Shown: positions 53,431-64,000 of the stretch, piece by piece | Position numbering within the stretch: the first letter of the stretch is position 1 | How the letters are laid out: every line of letters starts with the position of its first letter | Assembly (NCBI RefSeq): GCF_026914265.1 | Contig: NC_069129.1 | Coordinates: forward strand, 22,553,945 to 22,617,944 | Direction of reading: 5' to 3' | Length of the DNA stretch: 64,000 nucleotides | Source: Mya arenaria | Taxonomy: Eukaryota; Mollusca; Bivalvia; Myida; Myidae | The notes under the pieces: model-generated | What the model saw: the letters and a program-made list of their open reading frames with translations, nothing else | Database searches by the model: none | Told to the model about the DNA's origin: nothing | Program-made: the position numbers and the translations under genes

Positions 53431-53529
53431 CTGAACACCTTAATAATTTCTTCTGTTTTCCTTTTCTCATTTTTACCCCACCTATTTGAAGAAAAAAAAG
53501 CTAGAAAAAAGTTATACTACTCACCCCGG

Positions 53530-54300
53530 TGTTGGCATCACACCTTGGTTAAGGTTTTGCATGTAAGCACCTACAAGTTATTGTCTCAGCAAATATGTCA
53601 TATATTGCATTGAAACTTTAGATATGTCTTCCCAACTATCTGACCTATTTCATTAATCAAGTAAGAGATGGCTCAATCTGGCATATAATGCAAGTAATTG
53701 CCCTTTATTATTTGACTTAAAAAAATGGTTCAGGTTTTGCATGTAAGCACACATAGGTTAATATCTCAGCAACTACTTGATGTATTGCATTGAGAATATA
53801 TTCAAAGGTACTCAACCATGCAACGTACTTGAATAACCAAGTAAGATAACTCTTTTTTTACATATAATTTGCTGGCCATTTATCATTCAACTTCGCTACT
53901 ATGGTTAAAGTTAATTAATGTAATTACACATAATTATGTTAATATTTTAGCAACTTCATGTATTGAGACTTTAAACAATGCTTCTCAACCATCTAACCAA
54001 CTTAAATAACTATATAATGCAAAATATGGCCCTTGATTATTTGACTTAGAAATTCTGGTTAAGGTTTTTTTGCATTTTACCACATATAAATCAATATCTC
54101 AGCAAATACATCATGTATTGCATTGAAAATTGAGACATGTCTTCCAAACTATCCAACCTACTTAATTACTTAAGTAAGATAACTCAATTGTGCATATAAT
54201 GCAAAATATTTCCCTTTAATACTTGACTTAGAAGTTCATAGTTAAAAATCTCTGTAACTACTGATTTGTCTCATGTAGGCTTTATACAACGATACTTAAC
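53530..54300 (+). repeat. Tandem array of about 195-210 bp units, left arm
   Basis: Each unit has GGTTAAGGTTTTGCATGTAA, ATCTCAGCAAMTA, TATTGCATTGAAA, CAACYATCTGACC, TAAGTAAGATAACTC and ATAATGCAAATAATGGCCCT in order. Four degenerate units follow one another. Related units in the opposite orientation lie at 55230-55590. Confidence 0.7.
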
Positions 54301-54359
54301 CACCTTCTTGAAATACTAAGTTAGATAAATCTATTTTGAATATAATGCAAATAATGGCC

Positions 54360-55015
54360 CTTTTTAAGTCATAATTCTGGCTTTTTTGTAACAAAGGGAG
54401 AAAATTTAGTAGTGTAAATGGCCTTTTTGTTACTTTTAAAGGCAAGAATTTGAGTTTAATAATGCAAATAACTTTTTCGAAACAAAGGGAGGAACTTGAG
54501 CAAAAATGAAAACATTGCAAATTGATTATTTGTAACAAAGGAAAGTAAATAATCAAAAATGTGTTGCAAATGGCTTATTTGTAACAAAGGAGAGAAATTG
54601 AGTAATTATTATGCAAATGGCTTTTTAGTATCAAAGGGAGAAAATCTGGTTTTGAATATGGCTTATATGTAACAAAGAGAAGAAATCAAGGAAAAATATA
54701 GCAAATGGTGTTTTAAGTAACAAAGGGATAAAATTGAGTAATTCTTATGCAAATGGCTTTTTGGTAACAAAAGGAGAAAATTTGGTTTTGAATATGGCGT
54801 ATTTGTAACAAAGGGAAGAAATCAAGAAAAAAAATAGAAAATGGTATCAAAGGGAGGAAATTGAGTAAAATTATTGCAAATGGCTTTTTTGTAACAAAGG
54901 GAGGAAAAAATAAAATAACACAAATGATTTAATTGTACCAAAGGAAAGTTACCATGAAACTACCGGTATATTGCAAATGGGTCATATGAAACAAAGGTAA
55001 GTAGTTGAGTAGTAT
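54360..55015. repeat. Degenerate tandem repeat of 45-60 bp ('GTAACAAAGGGAG')
   Basis: The phrases GGCTTTTTTGTAACAAAGGG, AGAAAATTGAGTAA and TATTGCAAATGG repeat a dozen or so times with strong divergence. It occupies the loop between the two oppositely oriented arms. Confidence 0.75.
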
Positions 55016-55229
55016 TTTGTAAATTGAAGGTGATATGTATACAGCGGGAAAAGTTAGATGCCACATCATGCTGTGTTGAAAGTGTTTTTTGTACTTCAGA
55101 TATAAACAATCTGGTGTCACAGAGACAGCGGGCTCGGCTTATTCACTGCTTTTAACCAGCATTTCGTCGAATAATAATGATCAATCATTTGCATTAAATG
55201 CAAGACAATTATCTGACTTGATTGGTTAC

Positions 55230-55590
55230 CTTTGATTGTTGGGAGCCCTTGTATAAAATATTAATGCAGTAGTTACTGAGATATTGACTTACACGCTTAC
55301 ATGCAACCAGAATTTCTAAGTTGAATACTAAAGGGCCATAATTTGCATTACAAATGTACATGGAAAACAGAGTTATCTAACTTGATTAAGTTAGTAGTTG
55401 AGAACCATTGTAAATAGTTTCAATGCAAAACAAGACATATTTGCATAGATATGTACTTTTGTTTTTGAAATAAAAAGGGCCATAATTTGCATTATATCAA
55501 AGATAAGAGTTATTTTACTTAACTTAAATTCAACAGGTTGGATGGTTAGGAAAACTTGTCTTATTAGTTCCAATGCAATACTTTAGTTTT
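55230..55590 (-). repeat. Tandem array, right arm in inverse orientation
   Basis: GGGCCATAATTTGCATTA, AGAGTTATCTAACTTGATTA and TTCAATGCAAAACAAGACAT are inverse counterparts of phrases in 53530-54300. Two units are seen. Confidence 0.65.
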
Positions 55591-55992
55591 TGCGGAGATT
55601 TTTTACTTTAACTCCTTATACTTGGAAAAGTCACACTAAAATATTGACAAATTCTACAATTACCTGGGACCCCCTCATACACACATCAAATCTTGTAGCC
55701 ATCTCAAGATTTTCACATATACAACAAACTACCACTGGACATAACAAGGAGTCTTTAATCAGTAAGAATTTCATATACATAATATATATACAATGTTTCT
55801 AATATTTGGACAGATATACAAAATGCAAGGAAGAAAACAATATAATATAAAATGCCTTAAAAAGCAAAGAAATTAATAAACTAAAAAAAATAATTCAAGA
55901 AATTATTAACATTTTGTAAGTATGATAATATAAGTAGATATAAAGAGTTTGGCTGGATCTTAAATTGTTATCACATTACCTTTACATTTATT

Positions 55993-56655
55993 TTAAAGCT
56001 GCGCTCTCACAGATTGAACGTTTTGACAACTTTTTCATTTTTTGTCTTGGAACGAGCCAATTTTTGCGAAAGTGCATGGAAACCAGTTATATAAGACTAC
56101 TGACAAAAATTGGATCGTATAGTCTTATATTTAAGTTCAAAAATTGATGTTTCATGCATTTTTCCTAAACTGTTATATAGTAACAGTTAAGGCCATAAAA
56201 CATTAATTTTTCGAACGGAAATATGAAAATCTGCGATCTGATCTTTTGTCAGCAATCTTTCATCATTGGTTTGCAGATATTTACGCAAAAATTTGCTCTT
56301 TCCAAGACAAAAAATAAAATAGTTGTAAAAATGGTAAATCTGTGAGAGTGAAGCTTTCAAGCTGCACTCACACAAATTGACAGTTTTGACCATTTTATTG
56401 TTTGTTGTCTCAGAATCAGCTCATTTTGGCATCCGTGCTTTCAATTTAGTCATATAAGATAACTCGCAATAGAAAAGATCTCAATTGATTGTTAAACTAC
56501 CGAAAATTTCAATTTTCTTAAAGCGTTAGTTAGGCTTTTAGCCTCTTTTGTCAGCAGTCTTATATCACTGGTTGCCAGACATTTATGCAAAAAATTGGCT
56601 CATTCCAAGACAAAAAAATTGTCAAAAAAATCAATCTGTGAGAATGCAGCTTTAA
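55993..56655. mobile_element. Two adjacent MITE family A copies
   Basis: The first runs from TTTTAAAGCTGCGCTCTCAC to AAATCTGTGAGAGTGAAGCT near 56355. The second starts directly, CAAGCTGCACTCACACAAAT, and ends CAATCTGTGAGAATGCAGCT at 56651. Both keep the TTGTCAGCAGTCTTATATC-type interior. Confidence 0.8.
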
Positions 56656-57156
56656 CAATGAAGTGAGTATTATAGAATCTTATCTCATAATGTTGAACAT
56701 CATTCAGTACTCAGCAGTTGACATTCAATCTAATACTGACTACAATTATGGCAATTCTTTGTGTGCTTTCAGATTATGGATATCAACAGTTCATATTCAT
56801 AATAAAATGGTCCTACAGTTTGCAGACAGTTGCCCAAAATGTTATGGTCATGTATTTGATCTGTGCATTTTCTGGCGCAAGCATGAACAATTTATCAAAC
56901 AAATTGAACACTTATTAGATTTGATTTCATATTGGGAAAATCATCAATCTGAAATGAAAAACTTATGAGTGTAAGTCAGTGGTTCTTACAGCTGACAATT
57001 GTTAATCTTAAAATATATCAAGGTTCTGTGTGTACAAGGAATTCATGCCAAAAGCATGTTGAAGGTTTGTTTTCCATAGTCATTTATATTCATCACCATT
57101 GTTGATGCACAAGTCCGAGCTCTCAATCCCGATTTCTGCATCAATCCTGAAGATCA

Positions 57157-57470
57157 TGCACCAGTCAATTGTAACCCCCCCCCCCCCAGGTCCGGGGGTA
57201 AACAGGGGATAGCTGGCGAAATGGGCCGTGTTTTTTACTTCCAGGTGGCTCCGCAGTGCCGGGTGAATGCGGTGGTTTTGTCTTCGTGCCAAATATAGCA
57301 GGGAATGGGCCTTACTTAGAGTCCCTGGGGTGCGGGGGCATTTGGCGGGGGTTTTACCAGCAGTTCATTCCCACAGGGCGGGGATTTTGCCCGTGCTTGG
57401 CTAGACCCAAAGTCAAAGTCCCCCCTATTCCCCGGACCTGGGGGGGCTGTGGTTAAAATTGACTGGTGCA
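57157..57470. mobile_element. MITE family H, copy 2
   Basis: TGCACCAGTCAATTGTAACC, a C run and AGGTCCGGGG at the left, with the inverse CCCCGGACCTGGGGG ... AATTGACTGGTGCA at the right. The interior matches the copy at 14230 in reverse orientation, including GACCCAAAGTCAAAGTCCCC. Confidence 0.85.
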
Positions 57471-58145
57471 TAAGAACCCCGGATAAACACAACTTCATCA
57501 TTTTTAGCATCTTTGGTGCCAACCTAATTTTGAATAACAAAAGAATGCACAATTATATTATTAAAAGAGCATAACTGGTTAGTGGTACAAATATTTTGCC
57601 CTATAAATAGAATGGTTTAAGTTTGATTAACATAGTTTCTGTACAACTTTTGGAGCACTTAATTATTATGTGTAATATTAAAGGTGAAGAAATATTAAAG
57701 GTAAAGAATTGTCTTAATTGTATTAAACTGGGCATGAAAATAGTGATAGGAGCATGGCAATTTATGTCTGACTTCGGATATATTTGGTTAGGTTCTATAT
57801 TAAAACTGTACAAATAATATCTTACAAAGCAATTTATAGACAAAACATACAAAAGCACTTAATGACTGTATGTTTTTGTGATATTTCACAGAGCACTCTA
57901 TGGGCAAAATGTATAAAAGTACTTCATGAACAATATGTATATCCTTATAAAGCACTTTATGGACAAAATGTACAATACAATAATAAACAAATAAGACAAC
58001 ACACAATTATACAATCAAAACACCTCGGCCATTTTCCTTCGAAACAACCTCGAATGTATATGGACCATTTTGCAATGTAAGATCTTTTTATATTTCACCA
58101 CATTGCAACAAGATCGCGTAGTTATTTTAATCAAGCACATAAGTC
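57471..58145. other. Intergenic, no gene seen
   Basis: A triplicated phrase, AAAGCACTT(A/T)ATGGACAAAA-like, near 57830-57975 (CAATTTATAGACAAAACATA, CACTCTATGGGCAAAATGTA, CACTTTATGGACAAAATGTA) gives a period of about 65 bp. Nothing else is recognised. Confidence 0.4.
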
Positions 58146-58383
58146 TTTAAAGCTGCACTCTCACAGATTGAACGTTTTGACAAATATTTTTAATTTTTAT
58201 TTTTTGTCTTGGAAAGAGCAAAATTTTGCGTAAATATCTGCAAACCAATGATAAAAGATTGCTGACAAAAAATCAGATTGCAGATTTTCATATTTCCGTT
58301 CTAAAAATGCATAAAACATCAATATTTTAACTTAAATATAAAAATCTGTGATCTAATTTTTTGTCAGCAGTCTTATATGACTT
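58146..58383. mobile_element. MITE family A copy, right end missing
   Basis: TTTAAAGCTGCACTCTCACA starts it. The interior matches through TTGTCAGCAGTCTTATATGA, after which the sequence leaves the family without the right terminal repeat. Confidence 0.75.
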
Positions 58384-58519
58384 CGAGGTTCGTGGTATTG
58401 CGGAGATGTAAGAGGTGTTTTGATTGACAATTATAACATACTTTAACAGTATAATACTCTAATAATAATCATCATCACTTGATATTTGGCAAATCATATC
58501 ATAAAAAAGTTTTTGGACA

Positions 58520-60523
58520 AACGAAAACAAATCACAACATTTTTATTTTGTTTAACGGACATTAACAAATTATTGCTTTTCAAAATTCATTGTTATTTCA
58601 ACTAAAGTTTCATATAAAAATACAAGAATCAACATACGGTACAACTGTTTTGTTAAAACTGCTAGTGCACATATAATCAAAAATATGCTACACTCCTGCG
58701 AACAAATAACTGGGTCACTTCATTGACCTTGACTTGCATCAGAACAATTGTCTTTGTGTTACTTCAAGGTTGGGAAAATAAAAGTTCTATGAAAAACAAA
58801 AAGCCATCACATTCTTCCCGAAATGTTCAAGTCTGCCGGACATGATCGGCAAATAATGCTTTTGTATGGCAGTTTTTCTCGTAAATGATGGACTGTTAGA
58901 CAATTTTTTGCATTCACTCAAAAACAAACATTTCCTTGTAATTTGATTAACAGAGGGGCCTTTAATTTTTTTTTACATGTCACTAGAAAGTAAATAATGT
59001 CATAGCCAATGGATCATACTTTTAGAAAACTTGACAAGATCAACAATGTCGACAAACATTCACATTAGTGTATTTGAAGCATTATGCTTCAAAATAAAAA
59101 TATTGTGACACAAAACATATTTTGAGAGCGAACCCTAAGTACCTTCGAACATGTGTATACACAACCATTTTAGATAAAACTTTACATGTTTTTCTTTCTT
59201 TTTTCAACAATTTCAATTCACAGTATTTTAAGCTGATTAACTTCTGTTTCAGACAGGCAAATATTTTTTTTTCAACAGGCAAACCTTTCAGATTGCTTTA
59301 AAAATATTTCCGGTGGACTTGAAGCATTGATTCTTTACAATTTGGAAGAACTGAATTCTGTATCAAGTATTGTGGATTTAATGCTCTAAATATTAAGAAG
59401 ACAAACTCTATTTTAAGTCTCAAAGTTACAATTTGTACAATTTAGGCTCTACAGAGCTGTCAAACTGTCTATGAAAAAAAATACCTAGAAAACTCTTCTT
59501 TATGTTTCCCCTACCAAAATCTAAAATAGATATAATGATTTCGATCTATTAGGCCACCCAAATTATATTTCATATTTGTAGGAATTTGGGCCGGAAGAAT
59601 TGGAGCAAGCGGGCAAAATAAAGAAAAATCAAATTCTCCATTTCGTTTAAAAACTGGAATGGCTGAAAGCCAATCCCCTAATGAATTAATATTTATAACA
59701 TTTTTGTTTTCAAAATTGACATTGCTAAAAAATAATCAAGCCTTGAAATCACTCACCCCTACATATTCCGAATATTATTGAAAAGACGACATAAAAATTG
59801 GGTAAAAAACAGCACAGAATAAACTTGATTGAACTCGAACATAAAGACAGAAACATGAACTAAATACGCCATACTGTACATTCAATGGTCCCAAACTTAA
59901 CTACGTCTTTCATCTTGGACAGAGTAAAAAAATTCATATGGCAGGACAGAAAAATCTAAATTTGTAGTAAAAAACAAATGTTATATAACAGTTAAACACC
60001 TAAAATGATGCTTGTGCTAACATGGTCAACATTAGTTAACATTTCTGGCAGGGAAACACAAGGATGATACACAAGTTTATGCATACAATATAATTATGTT
60101 GTGTCAAGACTTGGACGAAACGTTGTCTAGATAATCCAGCAATTTGGGTGACCAAACATATTTTGTAAACACTGATATTTCTAGTATAAAGTAACCTGTT
60201 TTTCTTTCTCCTCATTGGAACACATAACAGAATAATCAACCTATGGTCACAATGTATGAAGTAATTTACCAAAGGTCACAAGGCAGAACATGATTGCTAA
60301 ATGGTCACATGGCAGTAAACCTTATTGACATCCTTATTTATAGATCTGAATACTCAGTATAAGAGAATATGACATCATCATCCGAAGATATTATCGAGGT
60401 GATACCAATGACATCCCCGGAGTCGCAGAAATGGATTTTCTACACAATGAACTTATTGTTATCGTCTAATGCTACAGAGACAGCTTGAGAGTTTTTTTTC
60501 ACCTAGTTTTTGTCTATTTTCAA
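58520..60523 (-). other. Probable 2-kb 3' UTR of a minus-strand gene
   Basis: This stretch lies downstream of the candidate terminal exon at 60524-60568 and contains none of the repeat families that fill the rest of the window. A minus-strand AATAAA (plus 58542-58547) is a fair polyadenylation signal at its far end. The length is inferred. Confidence 0.4.
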
Positions 60524-60568
60524 CTAGTTGAGGTCCGACGATACACGACTTTCTGCCTTGTTGTACTT
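60524..60568 (-). CDS. Candidate last coding exon of an unidentified minus-strand gene
   Basis: A minus-strand acceptor TATGTATTTCAG is followed by 15 codons, KYNKAESRVSSDLN and TAG. The repeat-free stretch after it supports a real transcript end. I do not recognise the protein. The upstream exons would lie at higher coordinates, perhaps outside the window. Confidence 0.4.
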   Translation of the reverse strand, partial: KYNKAESRVSSDLN

Positions 60569-61216
60569 CTGAAATACATAAAAGAAAATATTTTAAAATA
60601 AATATAATTAATTGGACAAAAAGTATAAATCAAAATATTTTAAAACAAATGGTACCATTGATAAATATATATATAAACATACTGACTTAAAAGCAATGTT
60701 ACAATGAACAATTAACTATGTCCTGATAGAGAAAAATATTACATGAACATTACCCAAATTGATTCTATGTTAAATGATGTTTTGACAATAGGTTTTCAGC
60801 CTTTAGAATGAAAACAATTCAATGTTAAACATAGAATCAACTTGGTATGGCCTAAGTTGATGTGGATTTTAAATGACATTAGTTCTTACTTAATTGTATT
60901 AGAATAATGGAAAGAGTTTGCATTTGCAATGATTATAGATTTATGAAGTAAAATGAAGATTTATTTGAGAATATAATTGATGCTAAAATAATATATTTTT
61001 TATGAAACATAACAGTAATTGATCAATATCATATTTGTGTGATATAAAACAGATTGATCTATTTTGAAGACTTAATCATGCACAAAAAGAAGGGAAATAT
61101 TTCTGAAAAAAACCCACTCCACCTTCTGACAAGAACCTTCAGATCCATTCACATAATGACATATTTTAATAAAAATATGAGACAAGACATGAACATGCAG
61201 CAATATAGGAAGACCC
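60569..61216. other. No gene seen
   Basis: AT-rich. An inverted pair near 60755-60845 (CAAATTGATTCTATGTTAAA and the inverse TTAAACATAGAATCAACTTG) marks a small palindromic element of about 90 bp. Confidence 0.45.
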
Positions 61217-61450
61217 GGCCCAAATTTCTTCAAAGTTCTTAAGTGTAACAAGTAAGGTAAGCTTATTTCATTCAACCAAATAAGTTATTTAATCTTGAAT
61301 TTACTAAATATTGTAATAATCATTAAATTAATTCTAAGTCAAAAAGCTCTCAAGAATGTAAATATTGGAGAAATTATACCTTAAACAAAGATAGTGAGTT
61401 AAGCGTAATCCTGGTCTAAGGGACTTAACCTGTTTCGAGAATTTGGGGCC
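61217..61450. mobile_element. MITE family C copy 4
   Basis: GGCCCAAATTTCTTCAAAG at the left and CGAGAATTTGGGGCC at the right. AAGTAAGGTAAGCTTATTTC and GTGAGTTAAGCGTAATCCTG lie inside. Confidence 0.75.
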
Positions 61451-61622
61451 CATACACCAGAAAAGAAAGTAACAAACATGTAATACATTCTCCTTATTTT
61501 AGACTAAAAAGCTAAAAAGGAACAAAGTTCATAACCTTGAAATGAAGAGAAATTCAGAGCAACTGTTATATAATATAATAATTATAATAATAATAATATA
61601 ATACATAATATTATAAAGTATC

Positions 61623-62743
61623 AGGCTTTCCAGCAACTTCTGACAACATTAATGAGGGTTTATTTTTTAGGATTTTTCTGAAATAATTCAGCCTCCAAAT
61701 GTTGTGTTCGGGTGTGGGTGGGGTTAACTTTATATGCATGACATCAGTAGAACAGACCAGGTGTTCTTTAATGGCTCCGATGGGATTATTATTAATCAGA
61801 ACAAGTTGCATTCTTTTTGGGGTTAAGTGTCCAGGTATGCCTTATTAAAAAAAAGAAAATGGTCCATTTTGGACGCTTTTCACGACTACCAATTACGAGA
61901 AACAAAAATCCCTCATTCTTGCCAAAAATTGTGCATTTGTCGAGTGTAGCCTTGTGTTCATTGGACCATTTTATTGACTTTATACACCAGGGGATGTATA
62001 CAGCTGTAATGCAGCAGATACTGATTGCTGATTGGACATTCACAGGCCTAAGGGTAGTTAATCCATGTGTTCATTGGACCATTTCATTGACTTTATACAC
62101 CAGAGGATGTATACAGCTATAATGCAGCAGATACTGATTGCTGATTGGTCAATCACAGGCTTTCGGGTAGTTAATCCATATGTTCACTGGACCATTTTAT
62201 TGACTTTATACACCAGGGGTTGTAAACAGCTATAATGCAGTAGATACTGATTGCTGATTCATCATTCACAGGCTTTCCGTTAGTTGATAAATAACTGATC
62301 AAATTTAGTGGATTTTAAAAAGTTGGCTTAAAGGGTGAAAAACATTTTTATTCAGCACGAAGGCTTCTCAAAAAGACACACACCAGTACCGCTAAATAGA
62401 GGAAATTAATTGCATGTTCCTTGACAGAAAATGTGAACTTAAAAACTTCAAAGAAAAATTAAGGCTTAAGTTACCCTTTTTAGGAATTTAAGCAAAGCTG
62501 TAATCTTTAGGAAAGCCATGCAGTAGATAATAAAACTATATAAAAACCTTTGGGGGTGTTTTATCTGCCTAGAAAAAAAATGATGAGGAAGATTATGTCC
62601 GCCTTGTTAAAATGATAGGAGGGATTATGTCCGCCTTGAAAAATTGATAGGGAGAATTATGTCCACCTATACAAAAAATGAGTGGGAGGGATTTTGCACA
62701 GGGGAATTTTGTCCGCCTCCCATTTTTTGTCACTGGAAAGCCT
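61623..62743. mobile_element. Inverted-repeat element containing two different tandem repeats
   Basis: AGGCTTTCCAG at 61623-61633 and its exact inverse CTGGAAAGCCT at 62733-62743 bound 1,121 bp. Inside is a 113-bp unit in three copies (61954, 62067, 62180; GTGTTCATTGGACCATTT). Near the right end there are four copies of a roughly 40-bp unit with ATTATGTCCGCCTTG. It carries no coding sequence. Confidence 0.6.
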
Positions 62744-62849
62744 AGAGTTTGAAAGGAAACCCATTCAACTCCATACATGGTCAAAGAATTTCAGATATAC
62801 CAGTACATAAACAATGCAAGGCTTGAATGTATATGTCTGACTATTTATC

Positions 62850-62970
62850 TCATTCTAAGTCTTCTTGATACAGCGAATCTTCCGACAAACTGGTAAGCGT
62901 TGCCCTTCTAGACTGGTACAATGCGGACTCATTCCACATTGAGTTTGAAATGTGGCCCTGGATGAGATAG
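62850..62970 (-). CDS. Candidate last coding exon of an unidentified minus-strand gene
   Basis: After an acceptor GGGGATTTCAG the frame (one base, then codons) reads YLIQGHISNSMWNESALYQS then RRATLTSLSEDSLYQEDLE and TGA: 39 residues with ordinary, non-repeat composition and a Ser/Glu-rich end. I do not recognise the family. The reading phase differs from that of the 60524-60568 exon, so the two are not simple alternatives of each other. Confidence 0.4.
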
Positions 62971-64000
62971 CTGAAATCCCCTCCTCTATAAAGAGCAAAT
63001 TAGGGCAAAAATTAAAGTGGCACCCGGAAATGTCAATAGTTAATTTATTTTGTAATCAAGAGAGCTGAGATGAGAATGGCAACACTTATCCGGGTCTTGT
63101 TTGGTTGTCTTTGGTTTGTTCAGTCCAACAAGAGGCATAACTCATAATTTAAGACAGAGTTATGGGCCTTGCTTTACATGAACAATCTCCTTGCAAGGTG
63201 CATACCAAGCTTTATTTGAATAGCTTTAACTATTTTTGTGGGATGCCGATGCTGACAACAAGGCTATAACATAATTTTTTCTTCAAACAGACAGGCTTAC
63301 ACAGTATCATAATGATTTTGCACATAAATAATATTATATTAGATTTCAATTCATTCACTTCGTAAGTTACCTAGAACAATCCTCAGCAACAGTCAAGCTT
63401 GGCTTAGTAAAAGACAATACTTTTCCACATCGTATTGTATTAAGAATGCTTCCCTTCTTCAAAGGAGACACTAAAACATGTTTTACAATTGGCTCTGTAT
63501 GATATTTAACAAAACCCTACACAGCTATTGCTTGCCTTTGTTTTACAGTAAACATAACACATTATCACATGATGCTGACTACAAGGTAAGATCATTAAAA
63601 AAATTGAAAACGTCTTTTTTTTTTATTTAAAAAAAAAAACTTAAATTAATAAAACCTAAAAAGTATTGCTTAAATGCGTGTAAAAGTATATTTCATAAAG
63701 TGATCATTGCTGATATTAATCTACTTTTCGTCCATGTTGGCAGATATCGTCACTCACGTCTAACAGGAAATCATTGCAAAGGAGATAGCAGCCAATTTCC
63801 AAAGGCAATTTTTTTTTATTTCAAAAACCCTGTTCTAAAATTAGTATATAATTGTGTCAAGCAGATTGAATAGCAGTTATTTTAAAGCTATATCTTAAAG
63901 CAAAATATATGATAGTAAACAGCTCAGCTTATATTACGACGGCATAATTCCTTACCCATTAATGCATTAATGAAAATACACTGGAGGAGACTTAGTAGTA
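62971..64000. other. Intergenic or intronic; dispersed repeat and one possible plus-strand microexon
   Basis: 63060-63260 is a dispersed bivalve-type repeat (AGACAGAGTTATGGGCCTTG, CTCCTTGCAAGGTGCATACC). At 63549-63585 a 37-base segment lies between GTTTTACAG and GTAAGA and reads KHNTLSHDADYK in one frame. It may be a small exon of a plus-strand gene continuing beyond the window, or chance. Confidence 0.25.

Noticed and set aside
62850-62970. Joining the two orphan exons at 62.85 and 60.52 kb as alternative ends of one gene
   Set aside because: They need different phases from the same donor, so they are kept separate.

Overview
The window looks like AT-rich nuclear DNA of a mollusc, most likely a bivalve. 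The reasons are animal-type genes with 8-12 small exons, very dense short inverted-repeat elements, and tetranucleotide-plus-tandem-core repeats of the kind called 'pearl' in oysters and clams. The species cannot be fixed from sequence alone. There is no sign of bacterial, organellar or viral genome organisation. Exon edges below were placed by hand from reading frame, splice signals and family similarity.

Layout. 1-5.6 kb: repeats and probable 5' untranslated sequence of the first gene. 5.68-29.69 kb, plus strand: a complete 12-exon glutathione synthetase gene (GSS, 494 aa). Its 10-kb intron 3 holds an antisense PHD/endonuclease/reverse-transcriptase retrotransposon with one frameshift (9.8-13.7 kb). 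The same intron also holds a separate antisense ORF with a signal peptide and a 2A-like GDVHPHPGP motif (17.7-18.2 kb). Exon 10 of GSS runs directly into a 1.5-kb minisatellite whose unit contains the last codons of that exon and its splice donor. 29.7-37.1 kb: 3' untranslated and intergenic sequence with repeats. 37.09-43.26 kb, minus strand: an 8-exon gene for a 345-aa protein with a PH domain, a Pro/Gln/Tyr-rich middle and a Gly-rich tail (evectin/PLEKHB-like). 44.11-53.11 kb, plus strand: a 9-exon CENATAC (CCDC84) gene, 493 aa, a minor-spliceosome factor. The last two genes are head to head, with start codons 0.84 kb apart, and probably share a promoter. 53.5-64 kb: repeats, plus one or two candidate last exons of unidentified minus-strand genes (60.52 and 62.85 kb) and a probable long 3' UTR.

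The three identified genes do not form a pathway: GSS makes glutathione, the PH protein probably acts on membranes, and CENATAC acts in U12 intron splicing. The most unusual material lies where repeats meet genes. These cases are the donor-carrying minisatellite in GSS, a decayed copy of GSS exon 3, exon-7-like copies (one ending in a stop) in CENATAC, a pearl-like element that retains the end of a Pif1/Helitron helicase, and a solo LTR nested inside an older inverted-repeat element with a visible target duplication.
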